Part shown: one piece after another, positions 26,120 to 34,545 of the stretch
Layout: every line of letters begins with the position of its first letter
Numbering within the stretch: the stretch's first letter is position 1
Source of the DNA: a virus
DNA: 37,639 bases
IMG/VR virus record: IMGVR_UViG_3300044546_000477
Coordinates: 1-37,639 of that record
Direction: 5' to 3' (one strand)
Made by a program: the position numbers and the translations under genes
The notes under the pieces: model-generated
Database searches by the model: none
What the model was told of the DNA's origin: nothing
Seen by the model: only the letters and a program-made list of their open reading frames with translations

Positions 26120-28219
26120 ATGAAAGTTATTATAAAACATATTGATTCTGGTCTTTCATCTGAAGACAAGAAAATGTATAACGATTTTATCAAATTTATA
26201 AACTCAAAATATCCTGTTGATAAAGATTTAACAATTTTATTTCTTGGTAATAAAAAGGGACATATGTCAACTGGTTCTCAAGATATGAATGGTGTTATAA
26301 AAGTTTTATCAAAAAATAGATTAAACCGAGATATAATGAGAACTTTAGCTCACGAATGGGTTCACGCCCATCAGAGATTAGTTCTTGGTAGAGAAAGAGG
26401 TCCGGACATTGGTGGTCAGAATGAAGATGAAGCAAATGCGTTTGCCGGACAACTGATTAAAATGTTTGAAAAAGATAAACCAGAATATAATGAATTGGTA
26501 TTTGAAAATTCAAAACCACTAATAAAAAAACTGGATCTTTTAAAGGAAGAAATTCTTAAAACAGAAAAACAAAATTTACACGAAGAATTTATTACTGAAA
26601 TGAAAAAAATTGGTATTGAAAAACTACCATATTCATATTCAACAATGAAACAATTTGTGGATCCTAAAACAATGGATATCCATTATAATAAACATTATAA
26701 AGGTTATGTTAAAAAATTAAATTCTGCCTTATCCGATAAAAAGGGTGAAATGGAACTTGAAGATATTATAAGAACAATATCAAAATTTGATAAAAAAGTT
26801 AGAAATAATGCTGGTGGTGCTTTTAATCACGCTTTATTTTGGAAGATGCTTTCACCAAAAAAACAATTACCAAAAGGAGAAATTTTTGAAAAGATTAAAA
26901 ATCAATATGGTAATTTGAAAAAACTTAAAGATGAGTTTAATCAATCAGCAAAAGATAGTTTTGGTTCTGGGTGGGTTTGGTTAATTCTTACAAAGTCAAA
27001 TAATTTAAAAATTATGACGACGCCAAACCAAGATAATCCACTTATGAATATTGTAAAAGGTGGTGGTTATCCATTACTTGGTCTTGATTTATGGGAACAC
27101 GCATACTATTTAAAATATCAAAACAAAAGAGATGAATACATAAATAACTTCTGGAATCATATAAATTGGGAATTTGTTAATGATTTATATGAAACTAAAT
27201 CAAAAAAGAAATTAAACGAATCAATAAGAAAAATTATTGTTGAAAATGATACTATGGATTATGATTTAAAAAAAGCAATGGGTCGTGAATTACAAAAAAT
27301 TAGACTTATTCCTTTGGACGCCGAATCCGCATCAGAAGCAGTTAAAAACATTACAAGTGCTGAAATTCAAAGGGGTAATCTTGATTTTAATAGAACACTT
27401 GAAGGTCTTATGTCGCTTAATTTGAGTAATGTGTCAGAAAGATCAAAATATAGATTTAATAATTATTTTCAAAGGTTTGTAAAAAGTAAGTCAAGGGGTC
27501 TTGATTTTGAAGGTATGGTTGCCGGATTTTTAAATGGTAATTTAGCAACAAGTAATGTTTCACCATTTGATGTTTCAACACCAGCTGGTGATAAAATTTC
27601 TTGTAAAATTGTTAGAAGTCAAAAAGAACGAATAATACTTAAAAGTATTAAAGAAACATTGGGTCAATATTTAGCCAACTATTCTGGTTCTGAAGAAAAC
27701 AAACAAGAATTGTTAAAGATGAGCAAACAACCAAATTTTCTTAGATTATTGGTAAATCACGAAAACCAAGATTTGAGAAATCAAGCCGAAGATATTTTGG
27801 GATTTTTACTTACAGACATCACGGGGTTATTGGTTGGTATCCCAAATGAAACAAAAGTTGGGATTGATTTATATTATTATGATAAAAATAAAATTATTGA
27901 TCTTGCTAACACACCAGGATTATTAAATGCCGGAAAATCACCAGAAGCACAAACAATATCATTATCAACAAAAATACTTAGCGGTGACAAAACTATGTCT
28001 GGATTTATTCAGTTTCCACTTTTAACAATTGATGATTATAAATCGTTTTTAATTGGTGATGAAAAAACAAATGAAGTTTTAAATTTATTTAATCAACTTG
28101 GAAATAAATATGGTGTCCAGAGACTTGGAGACAATTTACCACAAGACATTATTAGAGATTTATCTAAAAATGAAAGATTTAAAATAGATCTTAGAAGATT
28201 AGTTAATACAAAGTCTTGA
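26120..28219 (+). CDS. Metallopeptidase-superoxide dismutase-C-terminal domain fusion
   Basis: The product is 699 residues with three parts. Residues 1-150: zinc peptidase-like domain with HEWVH (78-82) and a downstream EDEANAFA (102-109) that can give the third ligand, as in gluzincins of the ImmA/M78 kind. Residues about 160-358: Fe/Mn superoxide dismutase with all four metal ligands, His188, His237, Asp323 and His327 (in LDLWEHAYY), plus Tyr196. Gly233 and Gln304 (in PNQDNPLM) are the second-sphere pattern of Mn rather than Fe enzymes. Residues 365-376 (LNESIRKIIVEN) resemble the leader sites of neighbouring proteins. Residues 380-699 are a domain I cannot name, with E464, D484 and K496 spaced as in a weak PD-(D/E)XK pattern. 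Location next to neck and leader genes suggests a virion protein; this is inference. Confidence 0.85.
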   Translation: MKVIIKHIDSGLSSEDKKMYNDFIKFINSKYPVDKDLTILFLGNKKGHMSTGSQDMNGVIKVLSKNRLNRDIMRTLAHEWVHAHQRLVLGRERGPDIGGQNEDEANAFAGQLIKMFEKDKPEYNELVFENSKPLIKKLDLLKEEILKTEKQNLHEEFITEMKKIGIEKLPYSYSTMKQFVDPKTMDIHYNKHYKGYVKKLNSALSDKKGEMELEDIIRTISKFDKKVRNNAGGAFNHALFWKMLSPKKQLPKGEIFEKIKNQYGNLKKLKDEFNQSAKDSFGSGWVWLILTKSNNLKIMTTPNQDNPLMNIVKGGGYPLLGLDLWEHAYYLKYQNKRDEYINNFWNHINWEFVNDLYETKSKKKLNESIRKIIVENDTMDYDLKKAMGRELQKIRLIPLDAESASEAVKNITSAEIQRGNLDFNRTLEGLMSLNLSNVSERSKYRFNNYFQRFVKSKSRGLDFEGMVAGFLNGNLATSNVSPFDVSTPAGDKISCKIVRSQKERIILKSIKETLGQYLANYSGSEENKQELLKMSKQPNFLRLLVNHENQDLRNQAEDILGFLLTDITGLLVGIPNETKVGIDLYYYDKNKIIDLANTPGLLNAGKSPEAQTISLSTKILSGDKTMSGFIQFPLLTIDDYKSFLIGDEKTNEVLNLFNQLGNKYGVQRLGDNLPQDIIRDLSKNERFKIDLRRLVNTKS

Positions 28220-28227
28220 TATTTATA
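28218..28227 (+). promoter_or_regulatory. TATTTAT-core promoter-like motif
   Basis: GATATTTATA, 13 bases before the ATG of the gp13-like gene. It overlaps the TGA stop of the superoxide dismutase fusion. Confidence 0.6.
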
Positions 28228-28240
28228 TAAAAAAATCATT

Positions 28241-29365
28241 ATGGCAATTATATCTGAACCAGGAAGGAGTGACCTTTATAAAAAAGTAAGACATTTACTT
28301 GGTGCCCCTTTAAGAAGTGTTGAATTAGAAGACGAGCAAATGGATACTCTTTTGGAATTTTCTATTGATGAGTATTCACAATATGTCCAAGATTGGTTAA
28401 TCGAATCTCAATGGACGGCACTAAATAATCTTAATCTTGACACACAATCTCTAACAAAAGCATTCACAACAAAAAGTTTAGATTATGAAACAAGATACAC
28501 ATATGCTTATTCCAAGATTGTTGGTCTACAGGCTGGTGGTGATTGGGTATTAAAAAAGGATTATATTCAGTTAGTTAAAGGGCAACAAATTTATGAGATT
28601 CCGGCAAATAGAGAATTAAATGAATTATTATGGTTCGCACCCCCAACAATGAATAATCTTATATTTGATCCTTGGTCCTTTGGTGGTATTGGCGGTGGTG
28701 GTATTGGTGGTGTTGGTGGATACGCTCAAATTGGTAATATGGCCGGTAGTTATTTTTTAACACCAGCGTTTGATATGTTATTGAGAATGCAAGAAATCAA
28801 TATCCAGAAAAGAATTATACAAGGCGATTTAACATATAGAGTTACCGCATTACCAGATGGTAAGAAAGCGATTCATTTAATGAATACCCCAGGTGGTAAA
28901 TTTGATTTTGGAAATTCTTCTTTAATGAAAGGAAAAGTTTGGTATTGGTATTATGATGTTGGTCCGGAAGATAGAGATAAGTGTTTAAAAGATAATCCAG
29001 ATATTATTAAACTACCTTCCGATGTTCCTTTTGAACAGATGAGTTGGCACGATTTAAATAATCCAGCTCAAATTTGGGTTAGAAGATGGTTTATTGCTTA
29101 TTGTAAAGAAACACTATCGAAAGTTAGGGGTAAATTTAGTGGTAATTTAAAAACGCCAGATGGTGATTTAACAATGGAATGGCAAACATTAGCGACAGAA
29201 GCCAAAGACGAAAAAACAAAATTGATTGACGAACTTATTGGTGCTGAAGGAAGATTAACCAGATTAAAACCAGAAAAGGTTATGGAAAGAGAAGCACAAA
29301 TTGCAGAAAACTTAAATAAACAGCTCAAATTTAGAGCAATGCCAAGACAAATTTATGTTATATGA
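28241..29365 (+). CDS. 13: Neck/head completion protein, gp13-like
   Basis: The 374-residue protein starts with a helical segment (YKKVRHLLGAPLRSVELEDEQM, then LLEFSIDEYSQYVQDWL), as in head-tail connector proteins. A Gly-rich insertion (GGIGGGGIGGVGG) lies at about residues 147-160. The C-terminal third has WVRRWFIAYCKETLSKVRGK followed by DGDLTMEWQTLATEAKDEK, a pattern I associate with T4-type neck proteins of the gp13 type (T4 gp13, 309 residues). It would complete the head below the portal and bind the gp14-like protein. In T4 genes 13 and 14 are adjacent. Here they lie about 5 kb apart on opposite strands. Its stop overlaps the next start (ATGA). Confidence 0.65.
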   Translation: MAIISEPGRSDLYKKVRHLLGAPLRSVELEDEQMDTLLEFSIDEYSQYVQDWLIESQWTALNNLNLDTQSLTKAFTTKSLDYETRYTYAYSKIVGLQAGGDWVLKKDYIQLVKGQQIYEIPANRELNELLWFAPPTMNNLIFDPWSFGGIGGGGIGGVGGYAQIGNMAGSYFLTPAFDMLLRMQEINIQKRIIQGDLTYRVTALPDGKKAIHLMNTPGGKFDFGNSSLMKGKVWYWYYDVGPEDRDKCLKDNPDIIKLPSDVPFEQMSWHDLNNPAQIWVRRWFIAYCKETLSKVRGKFSGNLKTPDGDLTMEWQTLATEAKDEKTKLIDELIGAEGRLTRLKPEKVMEREAQIAENLNKQLKFRAMPRQIYVI

Positions 29366-29736
29366 GTATTAAAATTGATAATCTTACACCAAGAAAAAAT
29401 GTTGTTAGATACCAAACACAAACTGTTATTGAACCAACTGTTATTGTTGAAAACCCTATTAGTATCCATAAAATTATATCAAATGAAGTTTATTCGACTG
29501 GTGAAGAAAATTTTTTAATAGTGAAAGATGTTGAGTATTCCGAAGTTACTCTTAATTCTAATGCAACATCAAAAATCACAATAAAATCATTAACAAATGT
29601 TTTAGTTAAATCTGATGTTGGTTCTATTGATGAAGAATGGGATGAACTTCTTTTAGAAAAAGGTGCTTGTGTAAAATTTAAATTTGTTGAAGGTAACTGG
29701 TATGTTGTTGCTAGTGATGGTTTAAAGATGGGTTAG
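29362..29736 (+). CDS. Small beta-rich protein, probably structural
   Basis: The 124-residue protein is coupled to the gp13-like gene by a 4-base ATGA overlap and converges with the DNA polymerase gene, sharing 4 bases at the ends. Its sequence is mostly alternating beta strands (ATSKITIKSLTNVLVKSD, CVKFKFVEGNWYVVASDG). The WYVVASDG ending resembles the last strand of small beta modules found in fibres and decoration proteins. No enzymatic motif, signal peptide or membrane segment. A neck-attached decoration or whisker-type protein is possible because of the coupling with the neck gene, but the function is unknown. Confidence 0.6.
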   Translation: MSIKIDNLTPRKNVVRYQTQTVIEPTVIVENPISIHKIISNEVYSTGEENFLIVKDVEYSEVTLNSNATSKITIKSLTNVLVKSDVGSIDEEWDELLLEKGACVKFKFVEGNWYVVASDGLKMG

Positions 29737-32666
29737 ATATGTTCTTCCCATCCATCTTCAGCTAATTCATAAATATAGTTAGGGTTCACACCAACTTTAT
29801 CCCAAAATACAACTTCACCTTGTTCCATATCAATAAGGTCTTTCTGAATGTCATCTTGATCCTTTTCTTCGAATGGTACCCCATTTATTAGTTCACATTG
29901 GTCTTTTGTAAAGAATGGTCTATCTTCTGGATTCTTAACTAAAAGTCCATTTCTTACTTCTTCTTTGAAGACAACAAGTAATGGTTCCACTCTTTTATTA
30001 AATGTTGCAATTGCCCTTTGAATATTATATTCACCAGTAAGTCCTGGGTTACTTTCTAATTCTTGAGGATCAATTCTATAACAATTAAGTTGTATTACAG
30101 AATCTGTACTCGCAAGTTTATAAGCTAAGTCTGTTGGGATACCAGTATTTGCTTCTTTATTTTTAGCATCACTACGAACCCAGTTGTCTTCACCCCAAGA
30201 TTTTTCCCACCCATTATTAAGTAAGAATGTTTCTTTTTGTTTATAATCTAATTTTGACTTTGTACTATTAGAAAAAAACAATTCTATTTGTTCGTCACTC
30301 CACCCCTTCTTTGGTTGATTTACTTTCTGAACATCACCGTGTGACGCTTTTGTTCCGTTATTCACATAATAAATTACATCACCAAGATTAACATTAAGAC
30401 CTTCTTTAATTGCAAGCTCCATATGTGCTTGTCTTGACATTAAAGCACCAGCCTTTGTTGTTGTTTTACTTCTTTTAATGTAATCATCGATAGATTGTTT
30501 TACTTTCGCCTTACTTGCAATATCCATTAAAGGAATTTTCTGGTCGAATATTCTTTGTAAGTATTCGTAGTACCACTCAACAAAACCTTGTCCGTTACCA
30601 TTAAGTAATAGTTTGATTCCTTTATCCAAAAAGATTTCAATATACTTTGGCATCTTCTTTGATTTGATTGTATTTCCAGTTAGTTTTACCTTTCCATTGT
30701 GTTCTAATGTAGCATAGTTTTTACGCGCTAAATTAATACAAGAATCCCAAGTTCCATCACAATCCAGACCCATAGTTCCGCGCATAAATTTATCATTAAA
30801 CTCAGCAACATCAGCGTCATAGCCGGTATATTCCTTTCCTTCTTTAACTAACCAGTTTAGACCTCTACCTATGTATTTTCTACCCTCAACACCACCATCT
30901 GGTAAAGAAAAGTTCATACCATCCGTATCGCAAACGAGTGGTGTGTACCCCCGTTTCATAAAGAACTTTAACATCTGTCTTAAATATTGACGACCAGTAC
31001 AAGTAATTTTTTCACCCATATCCATATCACCCCAAGGGAATACTTGTGGAGCAGAAAGAGCACCAAATAAAGAGTTGATAAATATCTTGATTGGGAGTTG
31101 CTTTGTATCGTAAGATTTTGCCTTCTTTTTATCAATTGATTTATATTCCGAAGCTAAGTTCTTATACATAATACGACTATCTCTAAAGTAAGATAATAAA
31201 CCTTTCATTACCCCAGTAATATCTGATTCCGGAAACACATCGTGGGTTAATTGAATTGAAGGATAAAGTGATGAGTAGTCAAGTTTTAAAACATCTTTTG
31301 AATAACCGGTCTTTAATAATCTTGACAATCCACCAACAAAGTTTCTTTTTTCTTTCTTTGCTGGAATTGCAAGTCCGTTCTTATAAGACCAAGCAAGCAT
31401 TACGAGTTTCCAGATTGTTGCAGTTCCCATTGTTGAAACCCTTTCATATGTTGTTGGAAGAAGTGATGCAAGAAGAAATGAACCCTGGTTGAACTCTTCG
31501 TCCACTAACAAGGTTTCTTCCAAGTCATCGTCAAGGTATCGCTCAACAATATCATCACCAGTTGTTTGAATGTAAATGTCGGTTCTTCTTGAACATATTT
31601 CATCAACTTTTTCATCAACACCAACTTTCTTATATTTACCATTTTCAATGTTTAACCAATAAACATTTTTTTCTCTATACATAGAACCAATTTTATCGTG
31701 GTCTATATATACTCGGTCGGCAGCTTCACCATCAATAAACTTTGTAATGTATTTAAGACCCGCTTCTTTGATTGATGAATTAATTGCTTGTGCTCTACGA
31801 ACTGAATGGATAATATCAATGATGTTATAACCCCACATTTGAGTCTGGGTAAAACTTTCAACTTCATTCCCTAATTTTAATATTGATTCTTTTTGTGTAA
31901 TTGACCTTTCACCGTGAAGTGATTTAGCAATTTTTTTAATATCAAGATGCAACATTTTACATCTTTCATAAATCCAATACCAGTCAAAGTTTGCTGAGTT
32001 GTACCCAGAAATGATTGAAGGTTTTAATTCGTCTATAATTTTAAAGAACTCAACAAGACCCTTTCTTTCCTCATCTTCGTTAGAACATTCGATTACCTTT
32101 CTGTAACCCTTATTTGTTTTAATTCCAATCATAAATATCCTACCATCTTTAGGTTCTAAAGAGGTAGTCTCAAGGTCAAATACAAGTCTGGTAATATCAT
32201 TATATTCTTCAAATCCTTTAAATAGTCTTTTTTCTTTTGATATTAAGAATTGTTCTGTTGGTGTTAGCATTAAGAATTTATCTTTAGCTTTTTCACCCCA
32301 AGGATCAATACCACCGTCTCTAAAAAATTGAGATAAAGCCCTATAACCTTTTAAGGACTTAACCAAAAAAGTTAATCCATTTTCTAATTGTTCGTTTCCA
32401 TCAGTTCTTAATTTCTCAATAACAATCCCATATTTGGACATTGCCTCTTTTTGTAATGCTTTTGAACCTTGATAAAAATTAAGTCCTCGTAGGTCACCAA
32501 CCCATGCAAACGCAATTAAACTATCTCTAACGATTGATTTTCCCTTTCCAGGAACTTCTTTGATTTTATAGATGTGGTCTTTTTGATAATCGAACTCTAT
32601 TGCCACAATGTGTTCTTCTGGGTCGTTTCCTTCCAGAAATGATTTTATTTCTTCTGCTGTTATCAT
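29733..32666 (-). CDS. 43: Family B DNA polymerase, gp43-like
   Basis: The 977-residue replicative polymerase has an intact proofreading exonuclease: Exo I FDLETT (Asp164, Glu166), Exo II SGYNSANFDWYWI (Asp228) and an Exo III-like YLDDD (Tyr377, Asp381). The polymerase domain has motif A LKLDYSSLYPSI (Asp463), motif B KIFINSLFGALS (Lys527, Asn531) and motif C VCDTDG (Asp580, Asp582). It is slightly longer than T4 gp43 (898). All catalytic residues are present, so it should be active. The C-terminus likely carries the clamp contact but no clear peptide is evident. It lies apart from other replication genes, between neck and fibre genes, with its own promoter-like motif 55 bases upstream. Confidence 0.95.
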   Translation of the reverse strand: MITAEEIKSFLEGNDPEEHIVAIEFDYQKDHIYKIKEVPGKGKSIVRDSLIAFAWVGDLRGLNFYQGSKALQKEAMSKYGIVIEKLRTDGNEQLENGLTFLVKSLKGYRALSQFFRDGGIDPWGEKAKDKFLMLTPTEQFLISKEKRLFKGFEEYNDITRLVFDLETTSLEPKDGRIFMIGIKTNKGYRKVIECSNEDEERKGLVEFFKIIDELKPSIISGYNSANFDWYWIYERCKMLHLDIKKIAKSLHGERSITQKESILKLGNEVESFTQTQMWGYNIIDIIHSVRRAQAINSSIKEAGLKYITKFIDGEAADRVYIDHDKIGSMYREKNVYWLNIENGKYKKVGVDEKVDEICSRRTDIYIQTTGDDIVERYLDDDLEETLLVDEEFNQGSFLLASLLPTTYERVSTMGTATIWKLVMLAWSYKNGLAIPAKKEKRNFVGGLSRLLKTGYSKDVLKLDYSSLYPSIQLTHDVFPESDITGVMKGLLSYFRDSRIMYKNLASEYKSIDKKKAKSYDTKQLPIKIFINSLFGALSAPQVFPWGDMDMGEKITCTGRQYLRQMLKFFMKRGYTPLVCDTDGMNFSLPDGGVEGRKYIGRGLNWLVKEGKEYTGYDADVAEFNDKFMRGTMGLDCDGTWDSCINLARKNYATLEHNGKVKLTGNTIKSKKMPKYIEIFLDKGIKLLLNGNGQGFVEWYYEYLQRIFDQKIPLMDIASKAKVKQSIDDYIKRSKTTTKAGALMSRQAHMELAIKEGLNVNLGDVIYYVNNGTKASHGDVQKVNQPKKGWSDEQIELFFSNSTKSKLDYKQKETFLLNNGWEKSWGEDNWVRSDAKNKEANTGIPTDLAYKLASTDSVIQLNCYRIDPQELESNPGLTGEYNIQRAIATFNKRVEPLLVVFKEEVRNGLLVKNPEDRPFFTKDQCELINGVPFEEKDQDDIQKDLIDMEQGEVVFWDKVGVNPNYIYELAEDGWEEHI

Positions 32667-32721
32667 AATATATTTTTGATTGGTTCATTTGCTGTCGTAC
32701 CAAACGACATTTACCTTACAT

Positions 32722-32734
32722 CAATAAATATATC
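32722..32734 (-). promoter_or_regulatory. TATTTAT-core promoter-like motif
   Basis: GATATATTTATTG on the coding strand, 55 bases before the DNA polymerase ATG. A replication gene carrying the same motif as tail genes suggests it is not strictly late-specific. Confidence 0.5.
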
Positions 32735-32759
32735 TGATTGATTCAATAATGTCAAATAA

Positions 32760-32786
32760 AAAACCCCAACTTTAAATTGGGGTTTT
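32760..32786 (-). terminator. Hairpin terminator after the fibre gene
   Basis: A 10-base stem AAAACCCCAA/TTGGGGTTTT with loop CTTTAAA, followed on the minus strand by six T, 9 bases after the stop of the repetitive fibre gene. Confidence 0.88.
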
Positions 32787-32794
32787 ATGTTTTT

Positions 32795-34519
32795 TTATAC
32801 ACAAATATATAATCGATTACTATCTGTTGAACACCTATAAATTGTCCCTAATGGTAGGGTCGCTGGTGCTGGATCAACCGGAATATCTTTAATATTTAGA
32901 CAATTAATGTGTAATGTATTTGTTGATGTACTTGAAATACCACAACCAATAATAAATGAATAATTGTGTGTTGATGTATTTCCAGAACCACCAAGTATTC
33001 CACTATAATCTTTTGTAATTGTATTATTACAACCACCACCAATTGTTGAATATAAACCTTCAATTTTATTGTTATATCCACCAATTAAACTTGAAGCAGC
33101 TCCTGTTATATTATTATTACAACCACCGAGTATTGTTGAATAAATAGCTTCAGATGCAATACTATTACTACAACCACCACCTATGATTGAAAAATTACTA
33201 CGAGCGATATTACTATGTCCACCAACAATTGATGAATAATTACAAGATGTTGTATTGGAAATCCCACCACCAATTACTGATCGTTCATTCCAAGTTGTAT
33301 TATTGCAGCCACCACCAATAAAAGAATATTCACTTCTTGCATAATTAATAATCCCACCACCAATTATACTAAATGAACCTGCTGTATTTCCAGAACCACC
33401 ACCAATTGTTGATATACAATACATTGCTGAATTTGAATTACCACCACCAATTGTTGAATTATCACCTAATACCGTGTTACAATATCCACCACTAATTGTT
33501 GAATTTTGATTATTAACAACATTTAACATACCACCACCAATCACTGAGTTACAATTAACAATTGTATTTGTTTCACCACCACCAATTACTGAACTTTGTC
33601 CATAAGTTGTGTTTGTACCACCACCACCAATTGTTGAATATGGCCCACAACTAATATTTGAATAACCACCACTAATTGTTGAAAAATCACAATTAGTTAT
33701 ATTTAAATAACCACCACCAATTGTTTGTGCGTTTAGACTATTATTTGTAACTATCTTATTATTTGTTCCACCAGCAATTGTATTTCCATATACATCATAA
33801 TAACCACTACAAGAAGATATTGTATTAGAAAAGCCACCACCAATTGTTGAACCGTGGACATCATAACCTGATGATGTAATACAATCAATTGTGTTAAAAC
33901 TACCACCACCAATTGTTGATGATTCTGTTCGTATAGTGTTATTTCTTCCACCACCAATATATGTAAATGAGTCAATTCCTGTTATGTTACAATATCCACC
34001 ACTAATCGAACTAGCAATACCACTACTTTCATTATAAGCACCACCACCAATAAAAGAACAATAAAGACCTGTTATATTATTGTAACCACCACCAATAAAT
34101 GAATGGTTGTTATTAATTAAATTATTTTCACCACCAACAATAGCTGAAAAATTATCACCAACTGTATTTCCAGAACCACCTAAAACAGCAGAATAATCAC
34201 CGGCTGCATTATCCGCAACACCGATTCTTTGTGTTGAATCAACACCAGAACCAACTTCATATAATGTTGTTCCACTTGTAAATCCTGTTATTGAAATACC
34301 ACCACCTGGTGTATTTAAAATCAATGTCCCACCAGAATATGTTGCACCGGTTATTATATCGTTAGTTAAACCACTTGTTGTATATGTTTGTAAATCAAGT
34401 GCTGTTATATTTTTTGTTGTTCCAGATGGAACATCGTAATTTACGATAACCAAAAGATCGTTTGGTGTAACACCACTAGTAGTTACATTAGGTAATATTG
34501 ATATTGGTAAATTTGCCAT
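32795..34519 (-). CDS. Repetitive beta-roll fibre/adhesin-like virion protein
   Basis: The 574-residue protein has an N-terminal attachment-like part (ISILPNVTTSGVTPNDLLVI, then TTKNITALDLQTY) typical of phage fibre proteins. From about residue 109 to 535 it consists of roughly 27 repeats of 14-16 residues with the pattern S-x-I-G-G-G-x-x-N-x. These resemble the head repeats of YadA/Hia-type trimeric adhesins, which form a left-handed beta roll. The last 25 residues (LPLGTIYRCSTDSNRLYICV) are a usual fibre C-terminus. The repeats contain many Cys at similar positions (YCN, GCNN, SCN), unusual for this fold. It probably binds the host surface or forms a head or tail fibre. It follows the papain-like protein gene and has its own promoter-like motif and terminator. 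Confidence 0.8.
   Translation of the reverse strand: MANLPISILPNVTTSGVTPNDLLVIVNYDVPSGTTKNITALDLQTYTTSGLTNDIITGATYSGGTLILNTPGGGISITGFTSGTTLYEVGSGVDSTQRIGVADNAAGDYSAVLGGSGNTVGDNFSAIVGGENNLINNNHSFIGGGYNNITGLYCSFIGGGAYNESSGIASSISGGYCNITGIDSFTYIGGGRNNTIRTESSTIGGGSFNTIDCITSSGYDVHGSTIGGGFSNTISSCSGYYDVYGNTIAGGTNNKIVTNNSLNAQTIGGGYLNITNCDFSTISGGYSNISCGPYSTIGGGGTNTTYGQSSVIGGGETNTIVNCNSVIGGGMLNVVNNQNSTISGGYCNTVLGDNSTIGGGNSNSAMYCISTIGGGSGNTAGSFSIIGGGIINYARSEYSFIGGGCNNTTWNERSVIGGGISNTTSCNYSSIVGGHSNIARSNFSIIGGGCSNSIASEAIYSTILGGCNNNITGAASSLIGGYNNKIEGLYSTIGGGCNNTITKDYSGILGGSGNTSTHNYSFIIGCGISSTSTNTLHINCLNIKDIPVDPAPATLPLGTIYRCSTDSNRLYICV
32915..34197 (-). repeat. About 27 tandem 42-48 bp repeats in the fibre gene
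   Basis: On the plus strand, CCACCACCAATTGTTGA-like units recur every 42-48 bases with variations. Several units include longer inserts (for example around 33780-33880). The array can gain or lose units by recombination. Not a CRISPR array: units are coding, not identical and lack unique spacers. Confidence 0.85.
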
Positions 34520-34532
34520 AATTTTTTTTTAC

Positions 34533-34543
34533 TTATAAATATA
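34533..34543 (-). promoter_or_regulatory. TATTTAT-core promoter-like motif
   Basis: TATATTTATAA on the coding strand, 13 bases before the fibre ATG, in a 26-base gap after the papain-like gene. Confidence 0.55.
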
Positions 34544-34545
34544 TT

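Noticed and set aside
32915-34197. CRISPR-like array or diversity-generating retroelement target
   Set aside because: The repeat units are in-frame coding, imperfect, of variable length and without spacers. No reverse transcriptase or template repeat is seen in the window.
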